A model generated the notes under the pieces. That model searched no databases. It was not told where the DNA came from and worked only from the letters and a program-made list of their open reading frames with translations. Positions 1 to 5,007 of a stretch of DNA of 5,136 bases are shown here, piece by piece (position 1 is the stretch's first letter; each line of letters begins with the position of its first letter). The DNA is from Nitrososphaeraceae archaeon (GTDB lineage Archaea > Thermoproteota > Nitrososphaeria > Nitrososphaerales > Nitrososphaeraceae), in the NCBI GenBank assembly GCA_025936955.1, contig JAICSL010000153.1:1-5136 (forward strand). Reading direction: 5' to 3'. The translations under genes and the position numbers were made by a program.

Positions 1-196
1 ACACAATCCTTCCAAAGGTTGTCAGTGAATATGGTTTAGTTTGCGTTATCAGGGCAGAGCGTTTGAGTGCCTGAAGCGCAGAATAATATTGTTTTTTTGT
101 AAATTGGTTTTCATGAATGTTCTGCCGATTAGCAAGAATCTCAAACAGCTGAATTGCATTCTTTTTGGATAGTGTTTCTAACACTTCCATTTGCAT
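1..196 (-). CDS. Winged-helix transcriptional regulator, partial (C-terminus beyond window edge)
   Basis: The reverse strand reads 65 codons from an ATG at 196 and runs off the window without a stop. Residues about 6-60 have the pattern of a compact winged helix-turn-helix: an amphipathic first helix (LSKKNAIQLFEILAN), a recognition region with FTKKQYYSALQALKRSALI, then a wing ending in YSLTTFGRIV. The 'K-x-YYS-x-L-x-AL' plus 'YSLT-x-FG-x-IV' combination is familiar from small ArsR/MarR-like regulators that are numerous in ammonia-oxidising archaea. An in-frame TAG at 209-211 limits the start to ATG 196 or ATG 190. The gene begins one base after the stop of the upstream 45-codon ORF, so the two are probably co-transcribed. 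DNA target and signal are unknown. I am confident of the fold class and not of the function. Confidence 0.72.
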   Translation of the reverse strand, partial: MQMEVLETLSKKNAIQLFEILANRQNIHENQFTKKQYYSALQALKRSALITQTKPYSLTTFGRIV

Positions 197-197
197 T

Positions 198-335
198 TCA
201 TTTAATACCTAAGTCAATTTTACATTTTAACTTAATGCCTGCTGACAGATCTAATATTTGATACTCCGTATAATTTCCAAGTCTATCCATGACTATAGCA
301 TACTCATGCAGAGTGGTATAAACTAGCAGGATCAT
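198..335 (-). CDS. Small protein of unknown function (45 aa), first gene of an operon with the winged-helix regulator
   Basis: ATG at 335 to TGA at 198, 45 codons. The product starts with a hydrophobic stretch (MILLVYTTL) followed by a charged, mixed segment (EYAIVMDRLGNYTEYQILDL) and a short basic end. I do not recognise it. Three things argue for a real gene despite its size: residue composition is protein-like rather than AT-random, an AAATATAT box lies 27 bases upstream of the ATG as expected for leaderless archaeal transcripts, and the stop lies one base before the start of the winged-helix gene. An in-frame TAA just upstream of the ATG fixes the maximal length. It could be a partner or small antagonist of the regulator, but that is inference from position only. 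Confidence 0.5.
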   Translation of the reverse strand: MILLVYTTLHEYAIVMDRLGNYTEYQILDLSAGIKLKCKIDLGIK

Positions 336-358
336 TTTTCTATTTGTTTATTACTATC

Positions 359-366
359 ATATATTT
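359..366 (-). promoter_or_regulatory. TATA box for the 45-aa gene / winged-helix operon
   Basis: On the minus strand this reads AAATATAT, centred about 27 bases before the ATG at 335. That spacing matches archaeal leaderless promoters, where the start codon lies at or within a few bases of the transcription start. Confidence 0.45.
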
Positions 367-433
367 CTCGGCTATCGAGTAAGAAGAGGAGGGGATTGAT
401 AATATTCATTCAGAACAATCTTCAAATTAGCAT

Positions 434-628
434 ATGAAAAATTGGGATGCAAGATCAACTATCTATCGCTCTGGAAGATGGCACAAAATAATACCAGAAC
501 AACGAAAAGGTAACCTATGTATTGCTTTTTCTGTCACATACACCCCAGTTTGGTTATACGATACACGTGATTTGGCAATTTGCTTCGTGTCATGTGATGG
601 TTCGTTTCAGGTAGAATACAATCGATAG
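434..628 (+). CDS. Doubtful small ORF (64 aa), unknown function
   Basis: ATG to TAG, 64 codons. The product has a basic N-terminal third and then a more hydrophobic part with two Cys close together (ICFVSC) and an end FQVEYNR. I see no known domain, signal peptide or clear membrane helix. A TAATATT element lies about 31 bases before the ATG, acceptable for an archaeal promoter. A strong Shine-Dalgarno-like tract (GAGGAGGGG, about 386-394) lies too far from this ATG, but sits just before a TTG at 396 that opens a 13-codon frame ending over the ATG (ATGA overlap). In DNA this AT-rich an open frame of this length can occur by chance, so I hold the call weakly. It is divergent from the operon at 198-335. 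Confidence 0.3.
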   Translation: MKNWDARSTIYRSGRWHKIIPEQRKGNLCIAFSVTYTPVWLYDTRDLAICFVSCDGSFQVEYNR

Positions 629-765
629 CACTGTCGCTAGGGATATATGAACAACAAGAATGAATTTCATGAATAATTGATTTCTTTATATAGTAAGCTA
701 GGCGCCGAAAAGAAACAAATTCGAGAACAGAAGATATCTGATTGTCTATTTTATCATAATGTATA

Positions 766-1287
766 TTATTGAGTTTCTCCGCCAGTTCCTCTCTGTTGTT
801 TGCAACATTTTCCTAGAGGAATATCATGACTATGAGGGCATTTTCTCGGATGTTTCAATAATGTACATATAGCATCTGTAAATATATTCTTCATATGATG
901 CTCAATTCCACAGACCATCTCTTCATCAATTTCCATTTTTAACGCATCTTTCATCAACACTTCAAGCAACCGGGTATTTCTGATCATTCGCTTTCCTGTT
1001 CTTTCGCCTTCTGTTGTCATTTGTACCAGACTACCTTTCCTGTATTCCACTAAATTAGCACTATTTAGCTTTTGAAGCATTCCCACAACAGAAGGCTGTG
1101 TTACATTGAGAGTTTTGGCAATGGAGCTGACTTTGACTTCTTCTCCTCGCTCAAGAATATACCATATAGCTTTTAGGTACATTTCTATGTGTTCTGACTC
1201 AGCCGTTCCAACGTAAAGTTGTTCTCCTTTTTCTTCTTTCTTTTCTTTTTTTGTATCTCTTCTCTTTGATTTGTTTACAATCTCCAA
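766..1287 (-). CDS. DtxR/MntR-family metal-dependent transcriptional repressor
   Basis: A 173-residue iron- or manganese-responsive DNA-binding protein. After a Lys/Glu-rich tail (about residues 7-22), a winged helix covers about 32-95: SEHIEMYLKAIW opens helix 1, VSSIAKTLNVTQPSVVGMLQKL is the helix-turn-helix, and YRKGSLVQMTTEG is the wing. A helical dimerisation and metal-binding domain follows (about 96-160). Aligned by eye with diphtheria DtxR, the primary ligands Met10, Cys102, Glu105 and His106 correspond to Met36, Cys126, Glu129 and His130, a full iron-type set; MntR has Asp and Glu at the first two positions. The ancillary site is altered: His79 becomes Thr105, His98 becomes Glu122, and only Glu83 (Glu109) remains. 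A tail CPHSHDIPLGKCC adds Cys150, His152, His154, Cys161 and Cys162. There is no SH3-like third domain. The start is TTG; AGAGGT lies nine bases before it and no ATG precedes Met36, which is already inside the domain. Its likely target is the nearby ZIP importer gene. Confidence 0.88.
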   Translation of the reverse strand: MEIVNKSKRRDTKKEKKEEKGEQLYVGTAESEHIEMYLKAIWYILERGEEVKVSSIAKTLNVTQPSVVGMLQKLNSANLVEYRKGSLVQMTTEGERTGKRMIRNTRLLEVLMKDALKMEIDEEMVCGIEHHMKNIFTDAICTLLKHPRKCPHSHDIPLGKCCKQQRGTGGETQ

Positions 1288-1330
1288 AACTGAGTAACCT
1301 CTATAAAGATAATCTAGATGGTGATTGGTT

Positions 1331-1340
1331 ATTTACTTTT
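1331..1340 (-). promoter_or_regulatory. Possible TATA box for the DtxR-family gene
   Basis: The minus strand reads AAAAGTAAAT, about 50 bases upstream of the TTG start. It would place transcription start near 1310, leaving a leader of roughly 20-25 bases that includes the AGAGGT ribosome-binding sequence. The match is only fair, and other AT-rich stretches are near. Confidence 0.25.
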
Positions 1341-1371
1341 ACTATTTCCTATGAAAAAAATACAATACATT

Positions 1372-1386
1372 TTCGACTAAGTCGAA
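1372..1386. promoter_or_regulatory. 15-base perfect palindrome upstream of the DtxR-family gene, candidate operator
   Basis: The sequence is TTCGACTAAGTCGAA: two seven-base arms, TTCGACT and AGTCGAA, around one central A. It lies about 85-100 bases before the TTG of the repressor gene and upstream of its presumed TATA box. A two-fold symmetric site of this size fits a dimeric winged-helix protein. It differs from the TTAGG/CCTAA type seen before the transporter, so either another regulator binds here or this repressor tolerates two site types. I found no second copy in the window. Confidence 0.5.
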
Positions 1387-1504
1387 TTTTGAATGAATGG
1401 GATTGATAATAAAAGGAAAAGACAAAGGAGTTTATAATATATTTAACATATACTTTGACTCTTAAGACTGTTCTTTTCAAATTATACTGGATACGTGTTA
1501 AACT

Positions 1505-1600
1505 ATGCGAGTTCTATGGCTAGCAATAGAAGAAAGGTATCAATCTTTTTGCATGATAATGTTTAAAATAACGCAACCTTATGCTCTACCCATGTTTTGA
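1505..1600 (+). CDS. Very small ORF (31 aa), unlikely to weakly possible
   Basis: ATG to TGA, 31 codons, starting MRVLWLAIEERYQSF. A conspicuous TATA-like stretch (TTTATAATATATTTAA, about 1431-1446) lies some 60 bases upstream, so a transcript may begin near 1464. A second overlapping frame from ATG 1516 gives a 16-codon peptide (MASNRRKVSIFLHDNV). The region is antisense to the end of the frameshifted CxxC gene. No recognisable domain; it may simply be a promoter for an untranslated RNA or nothing. Confidence 0.15.
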   Translation: MRVLWLAIEERYQSFCMIMFKITQPYALPMF

Positions 1601-1750
1601 TATTCAGAAAAATAAGAGTATTATTTTATACAAACCAGATACTGGTTCAGCAAATTCATCAATAGACAATGACCCTGTGACCAACTGACATGAATCACAA
1701 ATTATTTCAAATGCATCATTGATCGTTGAAGACATCGTCATCGTCATCAT
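1563..1750 (-). pseudogene. Small CxxC protein gene, apparently frameshifted in an A run
   Basis: From ATG 1750 the frame encodes 48 residues ending at TGA 1604. After a Met/Thr-rich start (MMTMTMSST) it reads NDAFEIICDSCQLVTGSLSI and DEFAEPVSGLYK, with a CxxC pair at Cys18 and Cys21. Past the minus-strand run of four A (1624-1627) this frame ends abruptly in KIILLFF, while the frame reached by adding one A continues as NNTLIFLNIKTWVEHKVALF and stops at TAA 1563, giving a more protein-like 62-residue product. A box AAATAAATA (1771-1779) lies 25 bases before the ATG, the leaderless spacing. I do not recognise the family; a single CxxC could bind metal in a dimer or be redox-active. Upstream of the ATG the same frame stays open to a TAG at 1784-1786. 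Alternatively the 48-residue form is the true gene. Confidence 0.45.
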
Positions 1751-2060
1751 TTTACTGGTCTCGCCTTTACTATTTATTTGAACCTAGGTATAAACAATGT
1801 TGATTACACTATAGCTGAATGGTGTTCCTCGACAATACACCCAATTAGATGAAATAGAACAGCCAACAATAATCTTTTGTTTGTAGATTAGATCATTTGA
1901 ATAACATATCAGGTAATTTCTGAATCAAGTAATGAGATATGAATAACATTTACTACAGGTTCAATTCGCTAAAGCATAATAACAGTTGCATTTCAATTAG
2001 ATGCAATTCCTATTTATTATGATTCAAATCTGCAATGGGTATTATATGAAAAACATCAGT
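1751..2060. other. Gene-poor stretch with only short open frames
   Basis: No convincing gene. On the minus strand one frame is open for 46 codons (1787-1924), in the same frame as the CxxC gene and separated from it by one TAG, including VGCSISSNWVYCRGTPFSYS. A second minus frame and a plus frame (GVPRQYTQLDEIEQPTIIF) are also protein-like over about 20 codons, so none stands out. An AACCTAGGT element at 1781-1789 adjoins the TATA box of the CxxC gene and resembles half of a DtxR-type site. Confidence 0.3.
1771..1779 (-). promoter_or_regulatory. TATA box for the small CxxC gene
   Basis: The minus strand reads AAATAAATA, centred 25 bases before ATG 1750, which is the expected position for a leaderless archaeal transcript. 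An AACCTAGGT sequence lies directly upstream of it. Confidence 0.4.
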
Positions 2061-2063
2061 TAG

Positions 2064-2073
2064 TATATATAAT
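2064..2073 (+). promoter_or_regulatory. Strong TATA box of the ZIP transporter transcription unit
   Basis: TATATATAAT is the best TATA element in the window. It predicts transcription start near 2093-2097, inside the inverted repeat at 2085-2100 and just before the ATG at 2101. Confidence 0.6.
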
Positions 2074-2080
2074 AGGCCAA

Positions 2081-2100
2081 CCTAATTAGGAGCACCTAAT
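2081..2100 (+). promoter_or_regulatory. DtxR-type operator overlapping the ZIP transporter transcription start
   Basis: Two overlapping symmetric elements share the central half-site: CCTAATTAGG (2081-2090), a ten-base perfect palindrome, and ATTAGGAGCACCTAAT (2085-2100), six-base arms around AGCA. The TTAGG-N4-CCTAA layout is that of known DtxR, IdeR, SirR and MntR operators (TTAGG..CCTAA). It begins eight bases after the TATA box and covers the predicted start site, a position where a bound dimer would block polymerase or TFB. The obvious candidate binder is the DtxR-family protein encoded at 766-1287. Binding is inferred, not shown. Confidence 0.62.
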
Positions 2101-2184
2101 ATGGTTATCGCCCAAGCTTTAATTTATCCACATTATACGAAAAATTTAGAATTATTGGTCATACGAAGGAGTGGAAAGAAATAA
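2101..2184 (+). CDS. Upstream ORF / leader peptide (27 aa) before the ZIP transporter
   Basis: ATG directly after the operator, 27 codons (beginning MVIAQALIYPHYTK and ending VIRRSGKK), TAA at 2182. The ATG lies about 32 bases after the TATA centre, so it would be the first codon met on a nearly leaderless transcript. The stop is separated by only three bases from the TTG of the transporter, in the same reading frame, so ribosomes finishing here could restart there; AAGGAG at 2166-2171 inside this ORF could help. It may be a regulatory leader peptide, or a former N-terminal extension cut by one stop codon, or chance. Confidence 0.35.
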   Translation: MVIAQALIYPHYTKNLELLVIRRSGKK

Positions 2185-2187
2185 CCT

Positions 2188-3072
2188 TTGGATTATTGGC
2201 AACTTTTACTATTAGGATCAATAGCAGGTTTTACTATATTCTTGGGTTTACCTTTAGCTGCACTTCAGAATTTAAGTCCAAAGAAAAAAGGTTTTCTTAA
2301 CGCCTTTGCAATTGGTATTTTGATATTTCTTATAATTGATGTCTTTAGCCATGCTTGGGAGTCTACTGAGGAAGCTGCAAGTAATTTTGTTACAGGTAAA
2401 TCCTCGCTAGCCGATGCGACATTTAGTCTACTAGCCATGTTTGGTGGACTTGGAATAGGTCTCTTGGGACTAACTTGGTATGAAAACAAATACATGAAAA
2501 GACCATTTATTCAAACACAAGGGTCATCAGAAATAAGAGAACAAAGTTTTAGAGTAGCAGATGATGCAGCACGACAGTATAAGAATCCTCAACAGCAATA
2601 TCTATTACAAGAAGTAAATGCATACAAACTTGCTATGATGATTGCGATAGGGATTGGTGCTCATAATTTTAGTGAAGGATTGGCAATAGGTCAATCTTAT
2701 GTGTCAGGTGCAATTTCTCTTGCAGTACTTTTGATAATAGGTTTCGGTGCTCATAATGCTACAGAAGGATTTGGAATAGCCAGTCCTCTTACAGGCCTTG
2801 TAAAGAAACCAAAGATCCGTTTCTTGATTTTGGCAGGATTGGTGGGAGGAGGGCCTACATTCCTAGGCACAGTAATAGGTAGCTTATGGGTTTCCATGAT
2901 AGCTTCTATATTATTTCTATCAGTTGCTGGTGGGGCATTGATATATGTTACATTGTTAATGTATAATTCAGGAAGAAAACAAACTACAAACAATATATTG
3001 ATGGCTGGTATTTTTGTTGGATTGTTTGCAGGGTTTATTACTGATTTAATGATTAGTATGGCAGGAGCATGA
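2188..3072 (+). CDS. ZIP-family divalent metal (Zn/Fe/Mn) transporter
   Basis: A 294-residue membrane protein that should move Zn2+, Fe2+ or Mn2+ into the cytoplasm. About eight membrane helices are visible, roughly at residues 5-27, 37-55, 77-97, 147-168, 173-197, 211-232, 236-260 and 269-290. The fourth and fifth carry the paired family signatures HNFSEG (His159, Asn160, Glu163) and HNATEG (His189, Asn190, Glu193), the metal ligands of the binuclear site in ZIP proteins. Asp51 and His55 in helix 2 may also contact metal. A GGGPTFLG segment sits where bacterial ZupT has its EPLG motif. The loop after helix 3 (about 100-145) is polar and lacks the His-rich run of eukaryotic ZIPs. Start is TTG at 2188; an in-frame TAA at 2182 excludes anything longer, and the first helix begins at once. 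AAGGAG lies 16 bases before, a long spacing. The TATA box and DtxR-type operator upstream point to metal-repressed expression. Substrate cannot be told from sequence; the iron-type regulator hints at iron. Confidence 0.9.
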   Translation: MDYWQLLLLGSIAGFTIFLGLPLAALQNLSPKKKGFLNAFAIGILIFLIIDVFSHAWESTEEAASNFVTGKSSLADATFSLLAMFGGLGIGLLGLTWYENKYMKRPFIQTQGSSEIREQSFRVADDAARQYKNPQQQYLLQEVNAYKLAMMIAIGIGAHNFSEGLAIGQSYVSGAISLAVLLIIGFGAHNATEGFGIASPLTGLVKKPKIRFLILAGLVGGGPTFLGTVIGSLWVSMIASILFLSVAGGALIYVTLLMYNSGRKQTTNNILMAGIFVGLFAGFITDLMISMAGA

Positions 3073-3087
3073 TAGAATGGAAATCAA

Positions 3088-3359
3088 CTACCCTATCATA
3101 CATGAAAATATAAGATCATCACCAAAACTATTCTCTTGAATGTTGTCTTTAATATAGGAAAGATCCTTTAGACTCTGCACTCCTTTCCTCCAACCAGACT
3201 GGCACATCCCTAGACAAAAATACCATTCCTCTAGCTGTAAACCGTTTGTATATGGAGAACAATCAATAATTGCGTCTTTTATGCTACTATCCTGCTGCAA
3301 TAAGTTGGATCCTAGATTATTATCTGAGGAAGATGAAATCTATACATCTTTCCTTCCAT
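3088..3359 (-). pseudogene. Small Cys-containing protein gene, apparently frameshifted near its 5' end
   Basis: The main frame is open from 3339 to TAG 3088 (83 codons plus stop), but its only standard early start is a TTG at 3300, inside a sequence that already looks coding (SSSSDNNLGSN). A TAG at 3340-3342 closes it upstream. In the neighbouring frame, ATG 3359 has an AATATATT box 28 bases before it, ideal leaderless spacing, yet reads only MEGKMYRFHLPQIII before TAG 3312. One inserted base near 3339 would join both into a protein of about 90 residues. The body contains CSPYTNGLQLEEWYFCLGMC, with three Cys, followed by SGWRKGVQSLKDLSYI. I do not recognise the family. The gene is convergent with the ZIP transporter, 15 bases apart. 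A shorter intact gene from TTG 3300 (70 residues) is the alternative. Confidence 0.45.
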
Positions 3360-3383
3360 AAGATTTTTCATCACATGCGAAAA

Positions 3384-3391
3384 AATATATT
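3384..3391 (-). promoter_or_regulatory. TATA box for the gene at 3088-3359
   Basis: AATATATT, centred about 28 bases before ATG 3359, the spacing expected for a leaderless start. This is the main reason for placing the original start codon at 3359 rather than at the TTG at 3300. Confidence 0.42.
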
Positions 3392-3394
3392 ATC

Positions 3395-3699
3395 TTTTGC
3401 TACATAGTACCATCTGGCTCAGGCCAGCCTTTCTATGCATAGATGAAATGCTGACCATTTCTAGAGTATTATAACTTCCGGAAGCTAAAAAAAATTCATG
3501 CAGATATCTGATCAAACAAACCCACAAACCAATAAGGCGAACGGTATAAGGTTATAAGAAACTCTTATGGGACGGTAAAAATAATACATCAATCGAATTA
3601 GATTATATTTTGCTAATAAAAAATAGCCATTTTAAAACTATGTTATTATATCCGATTAAACAGGTATCTAAAGATATAGAATAACGAAGGCAACATTAG
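3395..3699. other. Intergenic stretch between divergently read small genes
   Basis: No gene that I can support. It holds a ten-base palindrome CTTCCGGAAG (3475-3484) next to a run of eight A, a short hairpin ATAAGA-AAC-TCTTAT (3554-3568), and AT-rich elements (around 3644-3650 and 3673-3680) that could serve as promoter for the ORF at 3700. A 22-codon minus frame (MVSISSMHRKAGLSQMV...) is too short to judge. Confidence 0.3.
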
Positions 3700-3849
3700 A
3701 TGACAGTTATAACTAATTCTAAAAATTGTACAAGCACTACTTGTATCTACGCATTTCTATTTATTGTGTTGGCTTTGATTATTACTGCTAATTTAACTAT
3801 TACAGTAGAAAACTCAACTGGTTGCGGCAGCAAAAAAATTATCGTATGA
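3700..3849 (+). CDS. Short membrane or secreted protein (49 aa), probably the N-terminal piece of a decayed gene
   Basis: ATG to TGA, 49 codons. Residues 1-15 are polar with two Cys (Cys10, Cys15); residues about 16-32 (IYAFLFIVLALIITANL) form one hydrophobic helix suited to a signal peptide or membrane anchor; then TITVENSTGCGSKK. GAAGG at 3686-3690 is nine bases before the ATG, and GATATAGA (3673-3680) or an earlier TTATTATAT could be the TATA box. The helix plus polar, Asn/Thr-rich continuation is typical of the start of archaeal exported proteins, which are normally much longer. Open pieces in other frames follow directly, so I read this as the 5' part of a broken gene, though a genuine small membrane protein is possible. 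Confidence 0.4.
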   Translation: MTVITNSKNCTSTTCIYAFLFIVLALIITANLTITVENSTGCGSKKIIV

Positions 3850-4168
3850 GTTATGAGTTATGCTCAAAGTAGCAGAAGGCTAATAAATCAGAAATCAAAA
3901 ATGATATTTCAAATATACCACCGTTACCAACAATATCAATAACAGATTATAATGCCAAAAATATCCCATAATAATTTTACAATCACTAATGTCATATAGT
4001 AACAGTATGCTTTCAATAACAAGTAATTCGACTCAATAGTAATAATACCAATTTGTTTACAGAAGAAATGAAAATCTTCATGACAATGGATTTAGAGTAA
4101 TATCAAATGGTCTTGTATACGACAATAACAATAATTCCATTCATTTAGTAGATATCCTAGGTATTACG
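3850..4168 (+). pseudogene. Possible decayed remainder of an exported-protein gene
   Basis: After the stop of the ORF at 3700, protein-like pieces continue in changing frames: 3888-3968 (SEIKNDISNIPPLPTIS and on to DYNAKNIP), a piece from 3970 (NNFTITNVI), a piece 4001-4036 (NSMLSITSNSTQ), then two overlapping ones at 4038-4091 (NNTNLFTEEMKIFMTMDLE) and 4046-4168 (ENLHDNGFRVISNGLVY, SIHLVDILGIT). The composition (Asn, Ser, Thr, Ile, few charges) matches an extracellular protein. At least three frame changes would be needed, so decay is likelier than one error. AT-rich DNA favours the same residues by chance, which keeps confidence low. Confidence 0.28.
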
Positions 4169-4171
4169 TGA

Positions 4172-4560
4172 GGAATCTAGAATATTTTTATCACTTTTAT
4201 TACGAATACACTAATGAGAAGCTCATAAAATATATATTTATATCCAATATCTCTCAGAAGAGAACAAAGTTGTCGTAGTAATTATTTTGTCTCAGTATCT
4301 TATTCAGAGACTGATTATTTAATTTAACTCGTCTAAGTAATGATATTGCAAAAAGGGCTTTATTATTTATTATCGGAAGTTTTTGGGAATTAAATAGAAA
4401 TCAATATTAGCAGGTTAATAAGTAAATATTTTCCAAACCAATCCCTATCGAGTAACAGTGTAATCTTGAGATAATTGTATTCTTGTATTTCATTCATATT
4501 TTTTATTGGAAATCAGATTAACTCGGATCCACTATATTTTCTGCTCTTTAATTCTTGAAG
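4172..4560. other. Gene-poor stretch with short ORFs on both strands
   Basis: No certain gene. An A/T-only run (about 4227-4245, AAAATATATATTTATAT) could be a promoter. On the plus strand a frame from about 4301 to 4408, without an ATG, reads RLSNDIAKRALLFIIGSFWE and just before it a neighbouring frame reads EENKVVVVIILSQYLIQRL, which would join through one frame change. On the minus strand ATG 4497 to TAA 4390 encodes 35 residues starting MNEIQEYNYLKITLLLD and ending in a hydrophobic tail. These overlap, so at most one is real. Confidence 0.2.
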
Positions 4561-4995
4561 TTATTTGTTTATCGTTGAGTTTATAATCATATTCGATCCT
4601 TTATCATCAATAGAATCACATATTTGTGCTATCTTTCCCTCTGAAATAATCTCATATTTATCTACTCCTTCTATTAGTCCAAGCTTAATACCATTGTCCC
4701 ATTCTACCCATATTATATACTCCTGTCTATTATCATGTTTAAAGGCTTCTTTTATGCTGGAGATACTCGTAATCGTCCCACAAATGCCTTGGGTTAATCC
4801 AGCATATTCGTCGTCTATATACACTAATTTAACTCGGTCTTGTATTGAAGGTTTTTGACTATCATTAGTAATGTCTTTTTCGTAGATATTTGTCAGTTCA
4901 TTTGTATATGAACTGTCATAATTATTACTATCATCATAACTATTCTTCTTCCGGACCTGATTCGTCATAATGGTATCGTCTTTGTTGATATTCAT
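4561..4995 (-). CDS. DUF4314-like protein with low-complexity N-terminus, unknown function
   Basis: 144 residues. Residues 1-50 are a polar, probably disordered segment rich in Asn, Asp, Ser, Tyr and Thr. Residues about 51-117 resemble the small beta-barrel-like DUF4314 family: RVKLVYIDDEYAGLTQGICG corresponds to the usual 'RV-x-L-x-x-x-DDPYT-x-L-x-PGD-x-GTV', then WVEWDNGIKLGLIEGVDKYE to 'VKWDNGS-x-L-x-LI-x-GEDxFE'. An insertion of about 12 residues (near 80-92) separates the two halves. The last 27 residues are polar. Proteins of this kind recur in ammonia-oxidising archaea; their role is not established, and the fold may bind nucleic acid or protein. ATG 4995 is the longest start and ATG 4968 (Met10) is a close alternative. 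No good Shine-Dalgarno is visible. A possible TATA element (TTACAATAT on the minus strand, 5028-5036) lies about 37 bases upstream. Confidence 0.65.
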   Translation of the reverse strand: MNINKDDTIMTNQVRKKNSYDDSNNYDSSYTNELTNIYEKDITNDSQKPSIQDRVKLVYIDDEYAGLTQGICGTITSISSIKEAFKHDNRQEYIIWVEWDNGIKLGLIEGVDKYEIISEGKIAQICDSIDDKGSNMIINSTINK

Positions 4996-5007
4996 CTATC
5001 TATCTAT
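4994..5007. repeat. Short ATCT tetranucleotide repeat at the start codon of the DUF4314-like gene
   Basis: Three ATCT units plus AT on the plus strand, that is ATAGATAGATAGAT on the minus strand, running into the ATG at 4995. Slippage here would change the leader length or add a start-proximal unit, but with three copies it is probably stable. Confidence 0.5.

Noticed and set aside
701..720. GGCGCC palindrome followed on the minus side by a T-rich tract after the DtxR-family gene
   Set aside because: The T-rich tract comes before the palindrome in the direction of transcription and lies about 50 bases past the stop, so a terminator could not be supported.
1959..1968. GGTTCAATTC, resembling a tRNA T-loop
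   Set aside because: The flanking bases do not pair into a T-stem, and no acceptor stem, D-arm or anticodon arm can be drawn around it.
2265..2993. Minus-strand open frames at 2265-2495 and 2751-2993
   Set aside because: They lie wholly inside the ZIP transporter gene on the opposite strand and have no promoter or domain; they mirror the coding bias of the real gene.
3475..3484. Palindrome CTTCCGGAAG next to a run of eight A
   Set aside because: As a terminator the T run would have to follow the stem on the transcribed strand; here it precedes the stem on the minus strand, and on the plus strand the run is A. No gene start nearby makes it a clear operator.
3554..3568. Hairpin ATAAGA-AAC-TCTTAT
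   Set aside because: Six AT-rich pairs without a T run or neighbouring gene end are expected by chance at this base composition.
4155..4160. CCTAGG elements (also near 1783 and 2862) as further DtxR-type sites
   Set aside because: Six-base matches without the TTAGG-N4-CCTAA layout; one lies inside the transporter coding region.
4565..4858. Plus-strand open frame of 97 codons
   Set aside because: It is the antisense shadow of the DUF4314-like gene, whose frame carries a recognisable domain.
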